Made by a program: the position numbers and the translations under genes
Assembly (NCBI GenBank): GCA_037953625.1
Contig: CM075655.1
Span: 11,550,001-11,614,000 of the forward strand
From: Crotalaria pallida
Taxonomy: Eukaryota > Streptophyta > Magnoliopsida > Fabales > Fabaceae
Reading direction: 5' to 3'
DNA: 64,000 bases
Shown here: one piece after another, positions 22,951 through 34,109 of the stretch
Numbering within the stretch: the stretch's first letter is position 1
Layout of the letters: each line of letters starts with the position of its first letter
Notes under the pieces: generated by a model
What the model was told of the DNA's origin: nothing
Seen by the model: only the letters and a program-made list of their open reading frames with translations
The model's database searches: none

Positions 22951-23478
22951 GAAAAAAAAGGCTTAATTATGTTACTATTTCTTTAAGTTTGAGGTATTTT
23001 TGCCACTTTTTTTTTTTCTCAATGTTTGATTTCCTAAAAGTTAAAATTACTTCTGGGTTTTTCACATATACCTATTATCAATTCTAAGCAATTTTGCTGA
23101 CATGTAACATCAGAATCCTAATCAGACGCAGAAGATTAGTCATGTGATGCTGCGTAATGTTACATGGGCGAAGACGACCTCTCTCTTCAATCATTTCATT
23201 TCTTTTTTATTTAACAAAAAATATAAAAATATTAAGTTTTTTTAGTTTTTTAATTTACAAAAAAAGGATTTTCACCCACGTGGCACCGGGTGCCTAACCT
23301 CCTGGCCCTGCCCTCTGACCAGGATTCCAATGTTAGCAAAATTGGCTAGAATTGGTAGTAGGGGTATATTACAAACTTCGAAGTAACTTCGGGGAATCAA
23401 ACATAAAAAAAAAAAAAGAATAAGGATATTTGGCAAAAGTACCTAAACTTTATGGATTTGTGACATAATTAAGCCTTT
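22951..23478. mobile_element. MULE-type MITE, copy 2, 528 bp
   Basis: Same family as 18897..19408: the ends GGCTTAATTATGT and CATAATTAAGCC and the interior (TTAGTCATGTGATG, CCTGGCCCTG context) align throughout. The flanks TCAATACAA and TCAATATAA match at 8 of 9 positions. It is more diverged than copy 1. Confidence 0.8.
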
Positions 23479-23487
23479 TCAATATAA

Positions 23488-24396
23488 CTAACTAAATTAA
23501 TTAACTTTATTAATAAACGTGATTTACAAAAAAATCTTATATTTAAGAACAGAAGAAGTAGTAAATAATAAACATCTGTATTTGACATCTGTATGCAACA
23601 TCTATTTTTTTTTTGGCAAAAACAGGTGGGTCCTGCATTTTCTCTTTCTTACCAGACCTACCACTTTTTACTCAAAAAAGGAGATGTCCAGCTTTGATGT
23701 TGGAGACAGATGTTAAAGAAACATTATTGAATAATAAATAATAATAATAATCAAATTTCTTAATTAAACTATATACATTAAATTATTTGGTACAACTAAA
23801 TAATAACTTAAATTAGCTGAAAATTTATAAGTCATTTTTTTCGCATTAAGGTATCTTTCAAACGATAATGGAAGATTCATCTCTTTTGAGGCATAGAGAT
23901 CATCAAAGTAAATTTTGCTTTTACTAACAAAGCATTTTTCATGCCCACGATGAAGATCAAACTCCTAATATCATACTTAAAGAACCAGTCATCTATCAAC
24001 TACGTGGGGTGTAGGACCTGATTCATACTTATAAGCTAGTGAAAGTTCAAATTTAATAAACTAGATGATTGGATCATAATAATGAGGTAAGGTTAAGTAA
24101 TAAGCTAGCTAATGTGTAAAAGCGGCATAAACCCTTAGCTTATAAGCTTATTAATAAGCTAATTAAGCTATTTACTAGAATTACCAAACACACATCATAT
24201 TCTCTTAATAAAATCCGCCAAGGGAATTAGAAAACAATTCAATTCAATGCCCAAAAACAGAACAGTTTCTTTTTTCTTTGTTTTGACCCAAGGCCAATCC
24301 AATCATATTCATATACTCTTATTATGACTAGAAAGCTAGAAGTGATGCATTGAAAACAAATTGCCATCAATGAAAATAATCAAAATATTATATTGT
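23488..24396. other. AT-rich stretch downstream of the acidic-protein ORF
   Basis: This is where a second exon of the minus-strand gene at 24397..24987 would lie. I looked for an acceptor followed by open sequence and found none convincing. No transposon ends were seen. Confidence 0.4.
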
Positions 24397-24987
24397 CTAG
24401 CTTATGTAGTTATGTTGTTTACCTGGGAGTGAAGGGTGTAAATGGGAAACAATGTTATCAATGATGCTTCCACCGCCACCATTTGTCATCTCTGTCTTCG
24501 CTCTTTTCATTTTTTCAACTATGACATCCTTCTCCTCTTCCTTCTCCTTCTCATCCACCACACCTCCTTCACCTTCACTTTGATGAAAAAAGTTGGAAAC
24601 AAAATTGCTAATAAGTCCTCCCTCTCCTCCATTTTCACTTTCAACCCTTCTTTTTTCTCCACTACTAGCAATAGTACCTTCTTCTAAGTTAAACACTTCA
24701 TTTCCATTTTCATGTTGAGGGACTTTCTCATCAATTCTTGGACTTGAGGGAGTGACCAAAGATGAGATCAAGTTGTTAAAAAGACCTCCACTAACATCAC
24801 CATCACTACCAACACAACCTTTTCCCGTGTCTTTTTCACTAAGGTCCTCTTCTTTCACCTTTTCAACATTCCCTATGGGGACAAACTCATCTCCCTTTTC
24901 TTTGTTGTCTTCTCTTTTGGATTCATCTTCTTGATTGAGACTTTGGGGATGAAGCAAGCTTTGAACTTCTGTTAGACCGTCTTCCAT
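24397..24987 (-). CDS. acidic Lys/Glu-rich protein with three GG-motif repeats, function unknown
   Basis: The ORF has 196 codons from MEDGLTEVQSLLHP. It is very rich in Glu, Lys, Asp and Ser and probably largely disordered. Three spaced hydrophobic patches share one pattern: GGLFNNLISSLVTP (near residue 67), GGLISNFVSNFFH (near 124) and GGSIIDNIVSHLHP (near 174), roughly GG-x2-x-N-hydrophobic-[IV]-S. Such repeats suggest short amphipathic binding helices. A good donor (CCAG|GTAAAC) lies 7 codons before the TAG, so this may be exon 1 of a longer gene. A TATA-like string (TATACATAG) lies about 80 bp upstream of the ATG. I do not recognise the family, and no transposon features overlap it. Confidence 0.65.
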   Translation of the reverse strand: MEDGLTEVQSLLHPQSLNQEDESKREDNKEKGDEFVPIGNVEKVKEEDLSEKDTGKGCVGSDGDVSGGLFNNLISSLVTPSSPRIDEKVPQHENGNEVFNLEEGTIASSGEKRRVESENGGEGGLISNFVSNFFHQSEGEGGVVDEKEKEEEKDVIVEKMKRAKTEMTNGGGGSIIDNIVSHLHPSLPGKQHNYIS

Positions 24988-25550
24988 AGTTCGGTATTGT
25001 GATTTGTGAATGTTTCTTGTTACCTTTAACGAAATAGATAAGAACCAACATATGACATTAATATTCTATGTATAGGATATGGGGAACCCCTCAAGGCTTA
25101 AGTTACATCCAAATTACTCGGTCGTTTTGAAAGTAATGTTGTTTAAAGTTATGCACGAGTATTTAAGAAATAATTAAATGATATAAGAATTTAGGGTGTT
25201 TTGATTTTAATACTTCTATATAATCATTATTGAAGAAAGAGAAAAGTATTGAAAGTGAAAAAGAGAGTGTGATAAATAAGGATGTGTTGGGAAAAATAAC
25301 ATTTATTATATATTGGATTTTGTAAAAGAACAAAACTTTCGAAACATGATACATATGCTAAAAAAACAATACTTTTGAAAGAGAGGGATTAATGCTAATC
25401 TTTTGTTTAACGGGAAATTTTTTTTTAGAATTAGAGTACGTTCTAACGGTGTAATTTTTTTTTTATTTTCTTTTTGACATTATCGACCATCATTTATTTG
25501 TATTATTTTTATTTGAAAGTCAAGAACAATAAATATATGTATAATAGATA

Positions 25551-25823
25551 CTCCCTCCGTCCCTAATTATAGAGCCCACTTGGAAGATTTCACGTCCATT
25601 AAGAAAGTGGAATAATTTAGTTAATTGTATTGGAAATGTGAACTTTTGATATGTATTTTCAAAATTACCTCTATTAATATTATTGGGAATCTAAAAAGTG
25701 TTAAATAAATAGGGGTGTTTGTGGAAAAAAGTAATTAATGCTCATTGAAAATTGGTAAATGGCTTTATAAATAGAGACAAAGTAAAAGTGTCAAGAGGGC
25801 TTTATAATTAGGGACGGAGGGAG
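25551..25823. mobile_element. Stowaway-type MITE, 273 bp
   Basis: The ends CTCCCTCCGTCCCTAATTAT and the mirrored ATAATTAGGGACGGAGGGAG are flanked by TA on both sides, the Tc1/mariner target. It is non-coding. The same family is seen at 26752..27025. Confidence 0.9.
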
Positions 25824-25825
25824 TA

Positions 25826-26751
25826 ATACATAGATGATGTAAGAACCATTTACATTGTTGATGTATTATCTATTTTCTCAAAAAGAAGTTCACTCTTATT
25901 ATTGTATTTAATTTATTTCAAATGCATTAAAAGATGAGGTATTTAAGAAAGTACTCTCTCCTGTCTTATTTATAAGTTACATTATAGAAGGATTTTTCGA
26001 TCCTATTTATAAATCATTTTGCATTTTTTAGGAGACATTTATTGTTACTTTCTCTTATTTTCTTAATCTCAGCCCTTAAGATTGAGGATAAAAGGTTTTA
26101 TAAAGTATTTTTGCATTGAAAACTTAAACATTTAAGACTTAAAACTTAATAAATTCATATTTCCAATATATTTTTTTATTTTTTAATCTCTTATCTTCAA
26201 GTCTAAGATTCGAGGTTAACCAAACCCCATTTTATAACATGATCAGAGGGAACCGTTCCTATTTATCTGTCATATTTCAACAAAACACACATTTTAAGAA
26301 ATGCAATCATTTTTAGATTTCTAATATATTAAATATGTTTGTACCCACTATATCATTTCTTTTTCTATAATCATCACTTATTTTCCACTACTTACGAAAA
26401 TCAATAACCTATTAAATAGGGGTAGACATAAAAAATAGCATTTATTATATCTTAAAAAATCAAAAAGACAAATAAAAAAAAACAAAAGAATTCTTCAAAA
26501 ATGGACAATTAAATAAAAACGGAGGGAATATTTTTTAATAGCTTGAGCTAATGAGGCTGAGACAAGTGGTGAAATAATATGTAGTACTTGACGAGGGGGC
26601 TTTATTATGCCTCTAGACAGGAAGTCGGTGGGTTAAAGAAGTCATTGGACTTTGTAGCCACCCTCACCTTTTCTTTCTTTGGTTGTACTCTTATCCACGC
26701 TTCTTTCTAGAGATGTAATAAGTGCGGATTTTTATGTTTGGGAATACAAAA
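25826..26751. other. AT-rich, possible older MITE remnants
   Basis: A left-end-like string TACTCTCTCCTGTC at about 25953 and a right-end-like ACGGAGGGAATA at about 26520 may bound a decayed Stowaway-like element. The interior does not pair convincingly. No genes. Confidence 0.4.
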
Positions 26752-27025
26752 TCCTCCCTCCATTTCTATTTATAAGATCCTTTCGAAAGATTTTACGTTC
26801 ATTAAGAAATTAAAATAATTTAGTTAATTATATTGGAAATGTGAACTTTTGAGATGTATTTTCAAAACTATCCCTATTAATTTATTGGGAATCTAAAAAG
26901 TGTTAAATAAATAGGGGTGTTTGTGGAAAAAAGTAATTAATGCTCATTGAAAATTGGTAAATGGTCTTATAAATAGGAACAAAACAAAAGTGTTAAAAGG
27001 GTCTTATATTTAGGAACGGAGGGAG
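26752..27025. mobile_element. Stowaway-type MITE, second copy
   Basis: It aligns end to end with 25551..25823 (shared interior TTAGTTAATTATATTGGAAA-like and AATGCTCATTGAAAATTGG). The right end is GGAACGGAGGGAGTA. The left terminus is slightly eroded (ATCCTCCCTCC) and the TA there is lost. Confidence 0.8.
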
Positions 27026-27118
27026 TAGTACTCTATCAGTTCTTTAACTTTTGCTACTCGCTCCAGTCTTATTTACTCCCTCCGTTTCACTTTAAGTGTC
27101 TTTTTAACATCAAAATTT

Positions 27119-28854
27119 TGTTGGAAGTCAACCTGGTTGGAAGGCATGCTTCAAACTCTCTAGGACTTCAAAGGGATTCATTTATATGTTTTGATGATAA
27201 CAAGTCAACTCAAGTTCAAGCTCACAAGTGCAAGCCATGTCTCAAGATTGAAGACTCAAGCAAGCATAGAATAGAAACCTTCTCTTTAGATCAAATGTAA
27301 GGTAATGAAGTTTTTGTTTCTTTAAGTAGTTACAAAGCCAATAAGTTTTTCATTTTAGAGAGAAGAAGAAAAACGTGTTTTTGCATGAAAAAGTGTTTTC
27401 TGCATTTGACCTTAGTAAAATAATTGATGTTACAAAACTCTGTATATTTGTATGTGTGCAAGAGGGAGTAATCGATTATTTGATAGAGTAATCGATTAAC
27501 TTTGTTGCATCATAGAAAAATCAGAGAGAGTGTAATCGATTAAGTGACTTTTGTTAATCAATTACTTTCTTATAGAAGTAATCGATTATTCTGGTCAAGT
27601 AATCGATTATAATTGTTGCATCATATATTTTTCAGAGGCTTTGTAATCGATTACAAGGTTTGTAGTAATCGATTACGTGATGTTGCATCATATGCAAAAC
27701 AGAGGCTTAGTAATCGATTAACTCCTCAGTGTAATCGATTATTATAGTTGCATCACATAATGAATAGGAGTGATGTCGATTAACTATTCTTAGCCTAATC
27801 GATTACATGTTTTTCAAATGTTTTAAGAATTTATGTTTTTGTAGAAGTAATCGATTATTGCTTCTATGTAATCGATTATTTCATGATTTATTGAAAAACG
27901 TGTCAGAATCATTTTTATTATTTCCTGATTTGTTTTTATATAAAAGATTCCGATATATTTTATTTTATTTCGAAAATGAATTTAAATTTTGAATTATTTC
28001 CTTTTTGGTTTTAAGAATCAAGTCTTTATTTTGTTTCAAAAATCGTTTTGATTTTATTTTGATTTTAAAACTTATTACAAATCTTTTATTATTCTATTTT
28101 GATTTTATTTTATTAATTCAAAATCGTTTTTGATTCTAAATGGTTTTTCTTTTTAAATAAACTCACTCCAACAATTTTTCACGATGAGACATTATTCATT
28201 CATTCTTTTCATACTTCACGTTTTCTCTCTTCTTCTTCTCAAATCTTCTGCTTTTCACGTTCATACTTTTTGAAGAACAAATCCTTATTGGCTGAGTAAC
28301 ATTTAGAGAAAACTTCTACTTCACTGTCATAGAGCATATTGTTGTATCTGTGTTTTGAGAACACACAAAGCTATTGTAATCACTTTCAGTGAAATCATTC
28401 TAAACCTTAGTGATTAGGGAGAGTATCCCTTAGTGGACGTTTGATATGTCGTAGGGCGAGGAATCCTGCTGTGTGATTGAGGCCCCTAGCGAACGGAGGT
28501 TCCTAGTAGTGTGCGGGGTGCTCTTGGTTGTAATAGGGTGCGGCTCTATTGCTTGGTTATAAGAACACTCAGGCGGGTCGCTTGGGGACTGGACTAGGCC
28601 TTTCGACGGGAAGGCTGAACCGGTATAAAATTCACTGGTGCAAGCTTTTCTATCCCTATCTCTTTTACTTTCCGCATATTTATTTTATTTACGTTTCCGC
28701 GCTACTCGATTATATTATTTCTAACGTTTTCGCGATCCATAACGAACGTTTAATCTCTCCGCCTTAAAACGATTTTTATTTGGTACGAATTTTTTTCAAT
28801 ACATAATAAAACTCGATTCACCCCCCTCTCGAGATTTTGAGGCCAAAACCAACA
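27119..28854 (+). repeat. 5' LTR of the copia element
   Basis: Begins TGTTGGAAGTC and ends GGCCAAAACCAACA. By eye about 29 substitutions and two small indels separate it from the 3' LTR. It carries the TAATCGATTA array (27469..27878). A 3-bp deletion destroys one palindrome that is intact in the 3' LTR. Confidence 0.95.
27469..27878. promoter_or_regulatory. array of paired TAATCGATTA palindromes in 5' LTR
   Basis: Twelve perfect copies start at 27469, 27489, 27533, 27579, 27600, 27644, 27666, 27711, 27732, 27796, 27848 and 27869. Two altered copies fall at about 27555 and 27774. They form seven pairs with 20-23 bp between starts. The spacers between pairs share TTGCATCA and CAGAGG strings, so the array is a degenerate tandem repeat of about 65 bp. 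The matching array in the 3' LTR is 34460..34872. A role as transcription-factor sites is inferred. Confidence 0.85.
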
Positions 28855-28856
28855 AT

Positions 28857-28868
28857 TGGCATCAGAGC
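28857..28868 (+). other. primer binding site
   Basis: TGGCATCAGAGC lies two bases after the 5' LTR. It differs at one base from the usual initiator-Met tRNA complement TGGTATCAGAGC. Confidence 0.85.
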
Positions 28869-28904
28869 TAGTCTCTTGTGTTAGGACTTAACCGTCTCAA
28901 GAGT

Positions 28905-30592
28905 ATGGCTTCAAACTTTTGTTTGGATGTGAAGGGAGTTCTATTAACTGTCCTCCCATGTTTGATGGGGTAGGGTACGCGTATTGGAAAGCTCGTATGA
29001 AAATCTTTATTCAAGGAGTAGGATTAAAAGTTTGGGATGCTGTCGTTAATGGTCGCTATGTTCCTACCTATGTGGTTAATGGTAACACCGTCGAAAAGCC
29101 TATGGCTGAGTGGACGGAGGAGGAGGAACGTAGAGTCCAATACGACTTAAAAGCGAAAAATATTATAACATCTGCTTTGAGTTATGATGAGTTTTTTAGG
29201 ATTTCAACATGCGAGACAACACAACAGATGTGGGATACACTGAAAGTCACGCATGAAGGAACGACTGAAGTGAAGAGATCGAGAATCAACACGCTAACTG
29301 GTGAATATGAGTTATTCAAAATGAAAGATGGAGAATTGATCCAAGAGATCCAAAAGCGCTTCACAATGATTGTAAATCAACTGACAACATTGGGGAAGAA
29401 ATTCACCAATGAGGATCTCATCAACAAAGTTTTAAGATGTTTGGGAAGAGATTGGCAACCTAAAGTGACGGCAATCGCTGAATCAAGAAATCTCTCAACA
29501 ATGACGCTGGCAACTCTGTTTGGAAAATTACAAGAACATGAAAGTGAATTAAAGAGGTTGGCTCAGCATGAAGAAGAGAACAAGAAAGTTAACAGCTTGG
29601 CGTTCAAGGCTGAAGCACCTGCACCAGAAAGTGACTCGGACAAAGAATTGATCAATGATGAACATATGAGTCTATTGGTGAAGAAGTTCGGGAAATTTCT
29701 GAGGAAGAAAAATTTCAACCGAAGAGACAACAATAAAAGTGGAGGCTCAACCATCACATGTCATGAGTGTTGGAAACCTGGCCACATTAGAGCAGATTGT
29801 TATCAATTGAAAAGAAAGAGAATTCAGAAAAAGGCACCTCAAGTTCAAAGAAGGGAAAGCAAGAATACTTGGCGTGGCTGGACAATGATGGAAGTTCGGA
29901 TGAGGATTCAGACGAACAAGAAGAGACCGCCAACCTATGCTTAATGGCTCACGACAATGAGGTAAATACTGAACTTAACTTTTCTTATGATGAATTACAA
30001 GAAGCATTTGAAAAGTTACATGAGGAGTCGATGAGGTTATCCTTATTAATTTCTCTAGAAAAGAAAAATCCAGCTTCAATTTTAGAAAAGAATAAAGAGC
30101 TTACAAAAGAAAATGATTTTTTGAAAAATAAAAATAAGGAGCTGAATTTGACTTTGAAAAATTCTTCAAACACTTCTAGTAATGACATTAAACTTAAAGC
30201 TAGTTCATCTTCTTGTAAATTCTGCAAGGACTTAGTTAAAGAAAATGAAGATTTAAAAGAAACCCTTGCTAAATTTACAAAAGGAAGAAATACTTTAAAT
30301 TTAATGTTAGGTAGGCAAAAATGTTTCTTTAATAGAGCGGGTTTAGGATATCAACCCGGTAGGCATCAAAAGAAGCTAAGTACCATTTTTGTCCCTGCCA
30401 GTAATCATAAGAAACCTCTTATTATATGTCATATTTGTGGTAAAAAAGGGTCATGGTGCACATGAATGCATTCACCGAAAAGTGGAGTTCGTTAAACCGA
30501 ACAATGAAGCTAAAAGGTGGCATGACTTAAACTATGGCTATACTAACACTCAAGGACCCAAAAAGATATGGGTACCTAAAAAGAAACCTTGA
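28905..30592 (+). pseudogene. gag: copia gag, frameshifted
   Basis: Structural protein of the retrotransposon particle. A short frame starts at the ATG at 28905, but the long gag-like ORF runs in another frame from 28919 to 29944, so the reading frame breaks just after the start. A CCHC zinc knuckle sits at 29759..29800 (C-x2-C-x4-H-x4-C). The frame changes again near 29800-29850 into an ORF to 30465, with an acidic, coiled-coil-like, Glu/Lys/Asn-rich segment. A second knuckle at about 30427-30470 is cut by another shift at an A/G run. A stop at 30590 precedes pol. At least three breaks make this copy non-functional. Confidence 0.85.
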
Positions 30593-30639
30593 ATCTTTGC
30601 CTGTAGGTTACTCCGAAAGGAAGAAAATCTTGGTGGTAT

Positions 30640-33600
30640 TTGGACAGCGGATGCTCAAAACATATGACGGGAGATAAATCCAAATTCTCGCATCTCGTGC
30701 CTAAGGACCAAGGATATGTGACCTTCGAAGATAACAATCAAGGAAAGATCATTGGAATCGGTAAAATTGGTACATCTCCTAACCCTTGCATTGAAAATGT
30801 ATTACATGTTGAGGGCCTAAAGCACAATTTGCTAAGCATTAGTCAATTGTGTGATAAGGGCAATAGGGTTATATTTGATTCTGATAGATGTATTATCGAG
30901 GGAAAAATTGATAATCTTATTAAGCTAATTGCTCGCAGGATAAACAATGTTTATATTATTGATTTCGATTCAATTCCCTCAAATGATGGGAAATTTTTGT
31001 TATCTAAAGAGGATGAATCGTGGCTGTGGCATCGTAGAATAGGTCACATCCACATGGCTCATTTAAATAAAATTTCTTCTAAAAACTTAGTAGTTGGTTT
31101 GCCAAAGCAAAATTTTAAATTTTCTGAAAAATGTGATCCTTGTTCAAAATCAAAACTCACAAGGGCCAATTTTCCTTCTAAAAACCTTGTTTCAACTCAA
31201 AGGCCTTTGGAACTTTTACATATGGATCTTTTTGGACCTTGTCAAACTAAAAGCTTTGGTGGCAACTATTATTGTTTAGTTATTGTGGATGACTATTCTA
31301 GGTATACATGGACGCTTTTTATTACTCATAAAAATGACGCATTTCATGAATTTAAAAAGCTAGCCAAGATTATTCAAAACCAATTGCATTTGAGCATTGC
31401 ATCCATTAGAACTGATCATGGTGGAGAATTTGAAAATTTTAGTTTTGAAAAGTTTTGCGAAAAACATGGAATTAAGCATTATTTTTCTGCTCCAAGGACT
31501 CCAGAGCAAAATGGGGTTGTGGAGAGGAAAAATCGTTCATTAAAAGAGCTTTCTAGAACAATGCTTAATGACATGAATTTGCCTGCATATTTTTGGGCCG
31601 ATGCAGTGAGTACAGCTTGTTATGTTATGAACCGTGTTTTGATTAGGCCTATTTTAAAGAAAACCCCTTATGAGCTGTATAAGGGGAGAAAACCAAATAT
31701 TTCCCATTTTCGAGTTTTTGGGTGTAAATGTTTTGTGCATAATAATGGTAGAGAAAATCTAGGATCTTTTGAGGCTAGAGCTGATAAGGGTATATTTCTT
31801 GGTTATTCTGCTTCTAGCAAAGCTTATAGGATATACAATAAATCTCGTAATACTATTGAAGAATCTATTCATGTATCATTTGACAAATTCGATCCCAGAA
31901 GGTTGGGAAAGGTATCTGCTAATGATTTTTCAGGTATTCTTGGAGAATTATTCATTGATGAGGATGAGGAGCAAAATGCTAAATCAAAGGAGCAATCCGA
32001 AAGCAATGGAAATTCAGTGGAAAATGTTGAGGAGAAAAATCAAGAACAATCAATGGAACTCAACACTGATTTCCCTAAGGAGTGGAAAACATCGAGGCAT
32101 CATCCTATTGATCAGATCATCGGAGACATTTCAAAAGGTGTAAGTACTCGCAACTCTATTAGCAATCTGTGTAACTTCTTTGCATTTGTTTCTCAAGTAG
32201 AGCCAAAGAATTATTCTGAGGCAATACTTGATGAGCATTGGCTTTTGGCAATGCAAGAAGAATTAAACCAGTTCGAAAGAAATCAGGTATGGGAACTTGT
32301 TCCTAGGCCTGAGTCTCATCCAATTATTGGACTTAAGTGGATTTATAAAAATAAACTTGATGAGGCTGGTTTAATTGTTCGAAACAAATCTAGGCTAGTT
32401 GCACAAGGTTACAACTAGGAAGAGGGGATAGATTATGAGGAGACATTTGCCCCTGTTGCTCGGTTGGAAGCCATTAGACTGCTATTAGCATTTGCATGTA
32501 TATTAGATTTTAAATTATATCAAATGGACGTAAAGAGTGCCTTTCTTAATGGTTTTATAAATGAGGAAGTTTATGTGTGTCAACCTCCTGGCTTTGAAAG
32601 TTATGAACACCCTGATTATGTTTATAAATTGAAAAAGGCTTTGTACGGTTTAAAACAAGCTCCTAGAGCGTGGTACGACCGTCTTAGCAAGTTTTTATTG
32701 AAAAATAACTTTGAAAGAGGGAAGGTTGATAACACTCTTTTTATTAAAAAGAAAGGAAAGGACATTCTTTTAGTTCAGATTTATGTAGATGATATTATAG
32801 TCGGTGCTACTAATGAAATCCTTTGCAAGGAGTTTTCTAATATGATGCAGGAAGAGCTCGAAATGTCTATGATGGGCGAGTTGAACTTTTTCCTGGGATT
32901 ACAAATAAAGCAAGCAAAGGACGGAATCTTTATTAGTCAAACAAAGTACTGCCAAGAATTACTGAAAAGATTTGGCATGGATAAGGCCAAGGCAGTTGCA
33001 ACACCGATAAGCACATCATGCTACTTGGACAAAGACGAAGGAGGTAAATCCATAGAAATTACAAAGTATCGAGGTATTATCGGATCCCTTCTATATTTAA
33101 CGGCAAGTAGGCCAGATATCATGTTTAGTGTGTGTCTTTGTGCTCGGTTCCAGTCGAATCCAAAAGAAACGCACATGGTTGCTGCCAAGCGTATAATGAA
33201 ATATCTGTCTGGCACAACTGATATGGGTTTGTGGTACCCCAAAGGTTCATCTTGTAATCTTGTTGGGTATTCTGATTCTGACTTTGCTGGTTGCAAAGTA
33301 GATAGAAAAAGCACTAGCGGCACTTGTCATCTTCTTGGCAATTCATTGGTATCAGGGGCTAGTAAGAAACAGTCTAGTGTTGCCCTATCTACAGCTGAGG
33401 CTGAATATGTAGCCGCGGGTAGTTGTTGCGCCCAGATTTTATGGTTAAAACAGCAACTCCTAGACTTTGGTGTAAGTCTAGATCACATTCCTATTAAATG
33501 TGATAATACCAGTGCTATTTTTATTACCAAAAACCCAGTGCAACATTCTCGCACGAAGCATATCGAGATTCGACACCATTTTATTCGTGATCATATTCAG

Positions 33601-33735
33601 AAAGGTGATTGTATTATTGAGTATGTTGATACTTCGCGGCAGTTGGCTGATATCTTTACGAAACCGCTTCCAAAAGAAAACTTCTTTTTTATTCGTAGAG
33701 AAATTGGTTTAACTTCTGCCTCTCACCTCTCTTGA
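30640..33735 (+). pseudogene. pol: copia pol (PR-IN-RT-RH), one in-frame stop
   Basis: One frame runs from the protease motif DSG (30643) to a TGA at 33733. The pre-integrase zinc finger follows (HRRIGH at about 31030), then the integrase core with HMD (31219), DDYSRY, and NGVVERKN as the catalytic acidic positions. The reverse transcriptase has YVDD at 32782..32793, and RNase H has STAEAEY and DNTSAI. A TAG at 32416..32418, inside the N-terminal part of RT, is the only stop in about 3.1 kb. The continuing frame on both sides shows it is a simple nonsense change. The N-terminus is not joined to gag in frame. Confidence 0.93.
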
Positions 33736-34109
33736 GTATGTGAATTTTTATCTCTCATGTTATTATTGATGCATCTTCTTAGTGTTTCAGGGGGAGATTG
33801 CACATCTTTTTGATGATTACAAAAGGGGGAGAGAGATTCTGATACATTCTGATATTGGCTAATCTGATATTGGCTAACACATTCAGGGGGAGAAGATATA
33901 ATCCATTATTCTGGAAGGATGCTTGGTTAAAAATGATATATTCTTAAGCATTCATACAGGGGGAGATGAAATAATCCATTATCTTCTGTATTTATTGATT
34001 CTAAGAAAGGTTTCATTATTATATATCTATTTCTGCTTGTATAACACCTGTGATGCAGATATTCAAGAGCATATCAGAATGGTTGTTTGTCATCATCAAA
34101 AAGGGGGAG
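33736..34109 (+). other. 3' untranslated region with repeated polypurine tracts
   Basis: Five GGGGGAG tracts occur (about 33790, 33826, 33882, 33959 and 34103). Only the last (AAAAAGGGGGAG, 34098..34109) abuts the 3' LTR and is the expected plus-strand primer. No env-like ORF is present. Confidence 0.85.

Noticed and set aside
27469..27878. A CRISPR-like array
   Set aside because: The repeats are only 10 bp, palindromic, and occur in an LTR of a plant retrotransposon in pairs. The spacers are related to each other.
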